Below are positions 54,686 through 64,000 of a DNA stretch of 64,000 nucleotides, piece by piece (the first letter of the stretch is position 1; each line of letters starts with the position of its first letter). Under the pieces are notes generated by a model. It was not told the origin of the DNA. It did no database searches and was given only the letters and a program-made list of their open reading frames with translations. Both the position numbers and the translations under genes were made by a program. Origin of the DNA: Vanrija pseudolonga (lineage: Eukaryota > Basidiomycota > Tremellomycetes > Trichosporonales > Trichosporonaceae); contig NC_085852.1 in NCBI RefSeq assembly GCF_020906515.1, positions 1,054,001 to 1,118,000 of the forward strand, read 5' to 3'.

Positions 54686-56939
54686 ATGGATGACCTCACG
54701 TCGTTTGAAAACTACTGCATCGTGTGCGACCGACTCATCGTCGCACCTGCAGACCCAAATCCAATCGACCCAGTCGCCAAGCCAAAAAAGAAAGCGCAGG
54801 GAGCCATCAGGGTGAGTGTTGTTTTTCCAGACTCGTTGTGGTGGGCCATGGTGGGGCCGGTGGGTCGCGTGTCGCAAAACGAATTTGTGATGCAGCGCAC
54901 CACAGGCCGATGTACCTTGCGAGATCTCAATACCTCGCGGCCCCACATGGTTCAAGAGACACACAAACCGGCGTACACGGCGTATGGTGACGCGGTTTAC
55001 TAACCACGCATCCCAGATTAAAAATCCCGATGGCACCACGACGACTCGCACAGCAAGCGGAGTTAAGACGACGACGACCACGCGTCCTACGCTTAACCTG
55101 CGTCGCACAAACTCTGCAGTTCGCTTGGCAGGGCAACCGCCACAAGCAGGTGGCGACAAGAAGAAGCGATCAAGTTCTGGTGGATCAAGTGGAGGCAACA
55201 GTGGCAATGAAGGTGGCGCGCCACCATCGCCACTGCCAATGTCGCCCATAGACAAGCCTCCAGCCTCAGCTACTGCTACCCCCAACCCCGCCGAGGCGCC
55301 CGCCACGCCGCCCTTCGTGTCCACCATCTACTGCTCGCAAGAGTGCCGGGATAAGGATGCTGTATCGGCACCCGCCGCTTACGAGGACATGGCTCGCGCC
55401 TTCGGTCTCGGCATCACGACCGACACCAAGGGCAGCTTTGGCATCCGCGCGTCGCCAGTTGGCCCTCCTTCCCCTCTTCTGGGTTCGGACACGGACACCA
55501 ACTCGTCGACCTCGGCGTCCATTGCCGCGACCATGCTCGCGCCCAGGCGTCAAGATGGCTTGCCTAGCGATGGCTACCCCGCCGCATCGGCTCCCAAGAC
55601 GATGGAATATTTCCGCATTGGCCGCGATCTCCCTGACGAAGTTTGGGCCGATCTCGAGCGCCAGCGCCGCAAGTCAATCTCAAACGGACAGGCGAAGATG
55701 GGCGGCACCGGGATCCAGCTTCTGCAGATGACGCGCCAGCGTTCGGGCCAGTCCCAGTCGGGCACTTCCAGCGATTCGCTTTCGTCCCTCTGGCACGGAA
55801 ACACCGATGAGGTGGCCGTTCACCGTCCCAGTTCGGGCAACGGCGTTCTCCGTGGCTTCACTGCTGCGCACCCTGGCGTCCATCGCTCCATGTCGGCCGC
55901 TTCCGTCGAGGCGTCGGCCGGCACGCCTCCTGCCTTGGCAGCCGGCGTCCGCCCGATCCCTCGTTCGGCCCTCTCGCAGACTTCTCTCGGCGGCCTTCCC
56001 TCCCCCGGCCCTGGCACATTCGCCGAAGTTGGCTCGGCGCCGTCGCACACTGCCTTCCTCATGCAGGCGTACGCATCCAACTTCCCCAACCGCGATGGAA
56101 CCACCCCTTCGGTCTATTCGGGTGCCAGCACTCCGAACATCGTTGACAGCGGGCGCAACTCGATTGGCGGTGGCGCACCGTTGCAGCGACCCAGCTCCGG
56201 AACGATCCGCGCTCGCGCTCGTACCAACTCTGGTGCTGCGACGTGGGACTCGCTTGGCAAGGCCGAGGTCATTGAGCGCAGCCGCAGGTCGCGTATGGAC
56301 TCGACCGGCAGCGAGATGGACTTTGAGACACCCGTGTCGCCCGAGATGGCCCGCGGTCGCTCGTCGTCTGTCGCGTTCGACGTCACCCCCAAGCAGTCGC
56401 TCGAGATTGAGAACGGCAGCTGGCAGATTCGCTACGCTGCGCCGACGGCCAAGTACGCGACGACGCGTGCTGCGTCGAGGAGCCGCAGCCGCAGCCGCCC
56501 CCGCCGTGGCTCGTCGTCGCCGACCGAGCCTCCCATTGTCGAAGGGCAGCCAACAACGTCTCACAGTGGCGCTCTTGCTCTGCCCATCCCGTCGCGTGCT
56601 ACGCGCGCGTCGGCTGCCGTGCTCGCCTCGTCCAACTCGACTGCTCGTGCCCGCACTCCCCAGCAGACTGGCCGTTCGCTTCGCACTCCGCCTGTCCTTT
56701 CTTCTTCGACGCGCCTGCGCACCTCGTACACTGCGCTTCCTGATCTCGCTGCCCTCCGCATCGGCTCGACTGGTTGTGCTACGACCTACGTTTCTCCCGA
56801 CCTTGCTTCGTCTGCTCCGTCGCGCAGTGCTCCTCGCCCCGGCTTTGACTGGGATGGCAAGTCGAACCACCTCACGTACGAGCTGCCCAGCGGTGTGGTC
56901 GCCAACCCCAACAAGGGTCTGTTCTACTTCAACGCGTAA
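54686..56939 (+). CDS. Ecl1-type zinc protein with split Cys motif
   Basis: Two exons (intron 54812-55016, 205 bp) give 682 aa. The N-terminus MDDLTSFENYCIVCDRLI carries the first Cys pair (C11, C14); the second pair is YCSQECRDKD (C148, C152). Together these form the zinc ligand set C-x2-C ... YCS-x2-C-R-x2-D of the Ecl1 family, known in fission yeast to bind zinc and to extend chronological lifespan when nutrients are short. In the small ascomycete proteins the pairs are close; here about 133 residues, mostly Thr/Arg/Ser-rich, separate them. The rest is disordered, Ser/Pro/Ala-rich, with short conserved-looking stretches (EYFRIGRDLPDEVWADLERQ) and an SR-like patch RAASRSRSRSRPRR. The product ends with an aromatic tail, FDWDGKSNHLTYELPSG and GLFYFNA. 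It lies behind 3 kb of gene-free DNA. Confidence 0.7.
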
Positions 56940-58416
56940 TCTTGTTACAACTGGACAAACTACCGATACCCATATCATACCCGATAATCGCACAACTACT
57001 ACACACACGCACAACAAACCCAACCCAAACCAAACCTTTTCATTTGTCACAATTACTGCATATTCCCCAACGCATTTCACTCCATTAGCAGTTTGTACTC
57101 CCACCCGCGCGCGGGTGGCCGCCACGAAGGCGTTGTAGTGATGAGAAGAGGCATGAAAGAAGTTGCATCGAGCGAAGTGTGGCGAGCGGAGCGAGCCAGT
57201 GTGTGCCGTGCGTCTCACCAGATGCGCCACGGACAATGTCTGCGGCCTCGCTGTCGAGGGATAACTCAGTGTGGGGATAGGCAGAACCATGCCCGTCGGA
57301 CAGCGACATGGGGCGGGGGTTATGCGAGCTAACAGGTGGGGCAACTGGGGCGCCATGGACAAGGTCGAAGTCGTCTGGCATGTGCTCCGCATCGTGCCGT
57401 GCCAGTGGGGACGCTGACGGTTGCGTTGCTGTAGGCAGGTGGCGGCAGTTGACGTCTGTTGCTGAGGTACGAGACCGCGCGGCTGACTTTTGTGATCGCC
57501 ATTGCAGTGCACATGAAGCGAGTGCCAAGGAACACTGCCTCCTTGTGCGTCACACCGCTGCTTCCCACCTCGGTTCGGCTCCACTGAACAACAACTTGAC
57601 TCTAGAAGCAAGTAGGCACCGTCCCTCCATGTCTATGTGCGCTACACTCGTGACGTCGATAGCACGCACACTTTGCGGTGAATGCCGCACCGCAAGCACA
57701 TGTGGCATCGTCATTGTCCTCTCAGCTGATCAGTCGTAGTGTCAGCCACCAGCCACCACGGCTGTGCCACTGCTCGCTCGCTCGCTAGCTCGCCGGCCGA
57801 CGGGATCGGAGAGGAACGGTGCTGACGTCGGCCCAGGCTGTCATCTTGGCGCCGCGCGAGTGAGGTAGCGAGCGAGCAAGGCAGCAGCAGCTGGCTCGGC
57901 GTCCTTATCGTGGTGCCCGAGGCCCGAAGATGACGGGAGTAAAAATTGCGCCGCCCACCATAGCTAGCGGCGGCCGACGGCGACACCCAGGGCTGGAACG
58001 GGAGTAAATGCACTGACTGGCTGCTAGGGGACATTGCCGCGCGCGGGGCGTGGGCACCCCACCGACGGGGGTCTCGGCTGCAGGCAGGGGCTGCTGCGCT
58101 GCGGCTGTGGTGTCATGCTGCCTGCCTGCTGCCTTGAGCTGCCGCCCGCCCGCCTCCTGCCGCCTGGCTGCCTGCCTGCCTGCACGCGCCCATCAAGGTC
58201 ACACCACCCACCCCCCATCTACCGCCGCCGCCGCCCACACCACACCACACCATACACACACACACTCCAAGTGACAAAGCTTTCGCCGACAAAGGAAGGA
58301 CTACGCAGACGATTGTGCTTGCCGACACACTTGGTTGGTCCCAATCAATCGCCAGGCTGCAAGACCGACGCCGACAGCAGCAGCATAATATCCCCACCCA
58401 TTGCATCGACCCCGCA
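56940..58416. other. 1.5-kb intergenic region
   Basis: No convincing gene. The first part is the 3' flank of the Ecl1-like gene and holds an 18-bp perfect palindrome at 57101-57118. The last 400 bases are the promoter and C-rich leader of the TMEM41-like gene, with GCCTGCCTGC units at about 58115-58190 and a (CA)n run at 58253-58266. Confidence 0.5.
57101..57118. repeat. 18-bp perfect palindrome
   Basis: CCACCCGCGCGCGGGTGG reads the same on both strands. It lies 162 bases downstream of the Ecl1-like stop codon. It could be a dimeric protein site or a 3' hairpin. Confidence 0.9.
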
Positions 58417-61400
58417 ATGCAGTCGTAAGTTTCCTCTTGCTTGCCAGTGTGTGCCAAGTATAGCGTCGTAGTTATTGCTGCTGCGTAACATTTCGCCTAC
58501 GCACGCGTGCGTCCAAGTTGTTACTGCTGCGGACGGACGACGCCCCCCCACACACATCCCTCACCCCTCCTCCCCCTTGCGGCGCGCTGCGGCACACACG
58601 GTCCTTCGTTGCAGCCAGCCAGCAGTCATTGCAGGCCGCCGCATCCATCCATTATCCACTGCGACGTCGCTTTTGCCGCTGCTCAGACCACCTCTGGCCT
58701 CGCTGCTGCCGACGACATCAACGACCACGCACGCGAGACGGGCAACACTCCACACACCCGCGTCGTTGTCTTTCCACTTTCACCGCCTTGAACCTCCCTC
58801 CCTACCCCCCTCCCCCCTCCGTCTCATCCAACAACACCTCCCTCTGGCGTGCTCGTCCACCTCTTGTCGTCACGCCCCTCCAACGCTCGCCGATCTCGCC
58901 CCCCCTCTAGCACACATCGACTAGCTTGCTGACGCTGCACGCGACCTGTTTCACCCCCCATGAAATCATTCCACCACCGCCAACAATAACTGCCACCGTA
59001 CCTCAACCACCCCCCACCAACGACGCCCTTTTACTCAACCTCGTCGTACACCCCCCCTTTCACAGGCCTTCAACCTCTGCCAGTGGACGTCCGCGCCGGT
59101 TGCGTTCAAGAACAGCAACTGTCTCGTTCGGACAGCCGAGCTCTTCAAGCTCGACAGCACCAATATCCTCCCCCCCACTCATGACTCGCGACCCCTCAAC
59201 CGGCTTAATGTCTGTCGTCGCACTGGCCCCGCCTTCGGACGGCTACGACCCCATCGTGCCGATGCGGTTCGACGCCGGTCGCCTGGATCCCTCTCGGATC
59301 GTGGTCGGCAATCGCAGGTCATCAAAGTCGGTTTCGGGTGCACGACCACCACCACTGTCGACGAGTGCGACCAGTCATCGCACGTTTGAGTCTCCAGGAC
59401 CTTCAAACGCAACTTTACAGCCTGTTGCCGCCGGTCCCAGCACCCCGTCCGGCGGCGGCGCTCAGACAACGCGTCGTAATGGCCTCAAGCGTCGTATATC
59501 CACGCCAAACTTGAACAAACGGACATTACTGCCAGAGGATGACCTCGAGTCGGCCCCCGAAGGACCCGACGCCTCTCCTGCCGCCACAGCAAGCCTCTCG
59601 GCCGCCACTGCAAAGGTGTTTGAGACCCGTGCACGCTCTACATCCACGTCAATAGTCGTGCCCCAGTCACTCGACGACCTCCCGTCATCCCCTACAGAGC
59701 CAGTGCAGACCCTAACAGGCCTCCCGCCAGCACCACTACGACTCCCCCTGCCTCAGTCGTGGTCAGATCTTAACAAGGACAGCCCAATACCGCTGACGGA
59801 TTCACCATCCTCGACCATACTCGAGTCGGCTTATGACCTTGGCGATGCCGTCGTGTCCCACCTCATCTCATGGACAAAACCACGGTCGTCACATCGTTCC
59901 ACCCGCGACGGAAGGAGATCTTCCGATGAGGACTCTGAGAAGGGGCTGGATGGCTCCGAGGAGGACGAGGCGTTTGACGACGACGATGGCCAGACGCGCG
60001 TCGGCATGGGTCGTCGAGGAAGTCGCTACTGGGGCTTCTTCTCCCCAGAGGGAGCTGTCACGTCGCCCGATAGCCCCAACAGCTACTTTGCGCTTCCAAC
60101 ACGCCCTGATGAGCGCCGACGTAGTTCGATCGCCTATCCGCTGTCACTCCCGACCCCGGCGCTCTCGACACAGTCCTTGTCCCACGGCAACTCGCGTACC
60201 CGTCGCCGTGCGGCGTCTCGCGCGGCCGCCCTTGCCGAGCAGGAGCCAGCTGATGGCTGGTGGGTCAAGGTCTACCGCACCGTCACGGCTGGCGGCAGTG
60301 GCAAGACGGCAGAAGTGCTCCGCGAGCTCGGCTGGACCGTGTCCATTCTCGCCGGCCTCTTTGTGCTGTCTTTCCTCCTCGTGCTCTACACGCTCCAGAG
60401 CCTGCCAATGTGAGTAGACTTTTTATTTTGGGCGCTCGACCCATGCGGCGGCCGGCCAGAGCTAACGCCCCTCACAGCACCCAGCTCAAGTCGCTGCCAA
60501 AGTCGACGACCGACCTGCAGCTGCTTTCGGCAGAGATGCGCGCGTACATGGCTGGCAGCAACTCTGGCTGGTGGCACACTGTCCTCGTGCTCACCTACGT
60601 CGGGTGCTGGAAGCACGCGTGGAGCGTTCCCGGAGCCGTCGTGCTCAACATTCTCATCGGCTCAGTCTTTGAACCGGTTGCGGCCTTGGCGCTTCTCACA
60701 ATGATCACCGCTAGCGGATCTCTGTGCGCCTACATGTTGTCCCGACCCCTGGCGCCCCTTATCGCTGTCCTGTTCCCCAAGCCCCTCGCGCTGGTCCGCG
60801 CGGCATTAGCGCCCGACTCGGTCCCACAGAATGGCAACATCCAGATGGTCCAATTGGGCAGCGACACTATCACGCCCGTCCAGGTATCGCAGGACCCGGC
60901 CGAGCCCCCGCTGGGTGCTCCCGAAGACCGGCCAAACGTATGGCGCCGACTGCTGCTCATGCGCGCCATGGGCTTTGTGCCTTGGTCGGGCATGAACGTT
61001 GCATGCGGTGTCGTCGGTGTCGACTGGCGCACGTTCTGGCTCACGACGGCCGCCGGCAGTGCGAGCTGGAGCTATGTCACGGCGTCGGTCGGCAACATTT
61101 TGTCGCGCCTTGCCCTGCCGTCCAGCACTGCCAGCCTCGAGGAGGGCCACGGCGAGTCGCTCACCTCGCTACTCCGCGACCCGTCGCTCATCGCCAAGCT
61201 CGTCTTCCTTACGCTCCTCACCATTGTGCCAGTACTGCTCAAGAAGCGCACGGCCTCGGCTGACTCTGATGACGAGGACGACGAGCCCGAGCAGCCGAGC
61301 ACTCCCGACACGCCATCTGTCCTCGGCCTCGACACGTCTTCGCTCGGCCACGGCCGCGAGGGCTACCCGTCCGAGCCCCCCTCGCCCCTGGCTGCCTCGC

Positions 61401-61567
61401 TGGCATCGTTCACACCGACACCACATGTGTTTGATCTGCTCAGCTTTGGGCGCCAGGCCATGCGGCAAGGGGTGCGCGTGGTCGTGGGCACGGCGCGCAC
61501 CGCCACGACTGGAGCGCGGCGACTGGTGACGAGCGTCGTGTCATCGTCGTCGTCGTCGTCGTCGTAG
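58417..61567 (+). CDS. TMEM41/Tvp38-like VTT-domain membrane protein
   Basis: Multi-pass membrane protein of the VTT (SNARE-associated Golgi) superfamily, whose members TMEM41B and VMP1 are lipid scramblases of the ER. The product is about 814 aa in three exons. An N-terminal 330 residues are disordered and Ser/Pro-rich; then come GWTVSILAGLFVLSFLLVLY (helix), YVGCWKHAWSVPGAVVLNIL, GSVFEPVAALALLTMITASG and RAMGFVPWSGMNVACGVVGV, which match the VTT core (PG, G-F-x-P, P-N). The C-terminus is a poly-Ser tail encoded by (TCG)n. The first exon is a prediction: ATG CAG TC at 58417 followed by GTAAGT, joined to an acceptor at 59065, keeps frame but makes a 641-bp intron. If this is wrong, the ATG at 59181 is the start. 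Confidence 0.75.
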
Positions 61568-62279
61568 ATTTGAATTTTTCTCCCTTAATCGCATTGTTCC
61601 TCCCGCATCGTGTAGACTAGTCATTCGTCATGCTAACAATAATACCGCTGTGCGGCGGGTCTGGGCCACTGGCTGTGGCCGTGGCTGTAATTGTCTAGGA
61701 TGTATATATTGATGAGTAGCAGCACGAGCGCAACACGAGCGAAGCGAGGGTTGCGGCGAGGCCGTGGGGTGAATGGGAGTGGCGAGGGAGTGAACGAGCT
61801 GGGTGCAGGCGGTGTGTGAGTGAGTGTGGGTGGCAATGGCGATGGTGACGGTGTTGGTTGGCTGGGCCGAATGCGTCGTCTTGGCGCGATCCACCCGCGT
61901 AGCCCGCGACTAGTGCCTGGGGCATGCATGTAGACTGTGCTGCTCCAGCGGAATGGATCCAGTGACGCGCTGTGCGATGCAGTATGCATGCCGTCGAGGA
62001 CGAGCGTCAGTCGTCTAGGTGTGTGCATGCGTCTGCCGCCACATCCACCATCACGTCACTGGTGATTGGCGGAGGAAATGCCACACGCGGGGAATCCCGG
62101 CGGTTGCGAGCTGGAATGGCGACGGCGTGAGTGGGTGGCTGTGGGCTGGGGTGACGCTGGGGTGTCTGGTGCCGTCCGCCAGGGCTGCACCACTGGCAGG
62201 CCGTCGCACTCGGACTGGCACTCACTCGTTCAACGCATCACAACGACCTCACTCCGCCGTCACCACACCACCACTCAAC
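61568..62279. other. Promoter region of NDUFS8
   Basis: No gene is seen. ATTGG (reverse CCAAT) lies at 62065-62069, 215 bases upstream of the NDUFS8 ATG. Confidence 0.55.
62065..62069 (-). promoter_or_regulatory. CCAAT box (reverse) upstream of NDUFS8
   Basis: ATTGG on the plus strand, GGTGATTGGCGGAGG context, a possible HAP-complex site. COQ1 has a comparable box. Confidence 0.35.
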
Positions 62280-63410
<1,131 letters not shown>

Positions 63411-63492
63411 ACTAGTAGTATTCCCCCCCAAAACAACAATCAATGTGGCATAGGCCGTATGAGTTCGATGCATGCGGTGGTTAGAAGTGAAA

Positions 63493-63560
63493 CCATGATA
63501 CGAAGCCATGATACGGACCCATGATACGAAAGCTATGGTACGAAACCCATGATACGGGCC
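63493..63560. repeat. Five degenerate CCATGATACGAA repeats
   Basis: Five units of 13-14 bases (CCATGATACGAAG, CCATGATACGGAC, CCATGATACGAAAG, CTATGGTACGAAAC, CCATGATACGGGCC) stand in direct tandem in the intergenic region between the convergent 3' ends of NDUFS8 and the last gene. Confidence 0.85.
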
Positions 63561-63655
63561 ACTCTGTCTTGTGTATTCTCTACTCTACGCACATGCGCAC
63601 AACGATACAATGTCTAGGAAAGGGGGGAGGGAGGCGACGATGGCGACAACGTCGG

Positions 63656-64000
63656 CTACAGCTTGGAGACGACAAGCGGCTCGACAGGGAGCGCAGCCTC
63701 GGAAGGCGTGAGCGTCGCCTTGAACGCGTAAATGTCCTTGACCTCGACGTTGCCGTCCTTGAGCTTGACCTCTGCAGCAGGGGCGTCGGCAGACTCGACG
63801 CCCTTGAGGTTGTCGGCAACGGCACGAAGCTCGGTCGTGGCCTCGGCAGAAAGCCCTCCGCCCGAAGCCGCCTGGTCAATCGCCTTGTGGACAAACTCCT
63901 TGACTGTTGTCAACGCAGGGCTGGTCTGGAGAAGCGCCTGGACAGCAGCCTGGTCAACAGGGACATTGTGCTTGCCAAACGCGGCAATGACCTCGGGGCC
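63656..64000 (-). CDS. Unrecognised protein ending in SKL (3' part only)
   Basis: The window ends inside this gene. The C-terminal 114 residues are open from the right edge: GPEVIAAFGKHNVPVDQAAV, then ALLQTSPALTTVKEFVHKAI and AEVKLKDGNVEVKDIYAFKA. It is Ala/Val/Glu-rich, likely soluble with alpha/beta structure. The product ends VVSKL; SKL is the canonical PTS1 peroxisomal signal. No start can be placed. I do not recognise a family from this portion; a peroxisomal matrix enzyme or binding protein is the best guess. Confidence 0.7.
   Translation of the reverse strand, partial: GPEVIAAFGKHNVPVDQAAVQALLQTSPALTTVKEFVHKAIDQAASGGGLSAEATTELRAVADNLKGVESADAPAAEVKLKDGNVEVKDIYAFKATLTPSEAALPVEPLVVSKL

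Noticed and set aside
55807-57138. 443-codon plus-strand frame overlapping the Ecl1-like gene
   Set aside because: Alternate frame of the same exon, Arg/Pro/Leu-rich, with no start context or splice logic.
55680-57611. 643-codon minus-strand frame opposite the Ecl1-like gene
   Set aside because: The plus strand has the zinc motif and a clean intron; the minus frame is Arg/Ala-rich without any domain.
58926-60413. Start of the TMEM41-like gene at 58926
   Set aside because: The first codon is TTG; ATG at 58417 (spliced) or 59181 is more credible.

Overview
The window is nuclear DNA of a GC-rich basidiomycete yeast. The signs are many short introns (mostly 38-60 bp) with GTGAGT/GTAAGT donors and CTGAC/CTAAC branch sites close to the acceptor, about 2.5 kb per gene, a complete-looking mitochondrial complex I gene set member list (NDUFA13, NDUFS8) and fungal-only families (Zn2Cys6 factor, Ecl1-type zinc protein, PL14 lyase, Msc7-type aldehyde dehydrogenase). 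Tremellomycetes, perhaps Trichosporonales (Vanrija/Apiotrichum/Cutaneotrichosporon type), is my inference and was not tested. I recognise 25 protein genes (one cut by the right edge) and one intron-containing tRNA-Pro. I see no transposon, provirus, rRNA or CRISPR array.

Layout. 1-15.3 kb: a disordered protein of unknown function, an Msc7-like membrane aldehyde dehydrogenase, a TXNDC17-like thioredoxin, a SAS4-like chromatin protein, a Pga1/PIG-X-like ER protein, a ZNF830-like zinc-finger protein, a TMEM170-like membrane protein and a carnitine acetyltransferase that carries signals for both peroxisome and mitochondrion. 15.3-17.4 kb: no gene. 17.4-24.5 kb: a 16-intron BIRC6-class ubiquitin-conjugating enzyme, ferredoxin/adrenodoxin reductase (ARH1) and a cysteine-rich single-pass surface protein. 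25.8-41.7 kb: HPC2/ubinuclein, a Zn2Cys6 regulator, the GATOR2/SEACAT subunit WDR24 (Rtc1), a C2H2 transcription factor whose promoter holds three exact proteasome-element (PACE) 9-mers, a Gbp2/Hrb1-type RNA-binding protein, tRNA-Pro(CGG) and NDUFA13. 41.9-48.3 kb: KRI1 (ribosome biogenesis), COQ1 (ubiquinone side chain) and a secreted PL14-type polysaccharide lyase with a glycine-rich spacer. 48.3-64 kb: more open spacing, with a protein rich in NPF motifs, a large Ecl1-type zinc protein behind 3 kb without a gene, a TMEM41-like VTT membrane protein, NDUFS8 and the 3' end of an unrecognised gene whose product ends in the peroxisomal signal SKL.

The genes are housekeeping-style neighbours rather than one pathway. 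Two themes recur. Mitochondrial metabolism is represented by ARH1, COQ1, NDUFA13, NDUFS8 and CAT2. Chromatin and protein turnover are represented by SAS4-like, HPC2, the BIRC6-like E2 and the PACE-bearing C2H2 factor. The best leads are the PACE cluster upstream of the C2H2 gene, the nested-promoter dual-start design of CAT2, the Ecl1 zinc motif split over 133 residues, and the structured first intron of NDUFA13.
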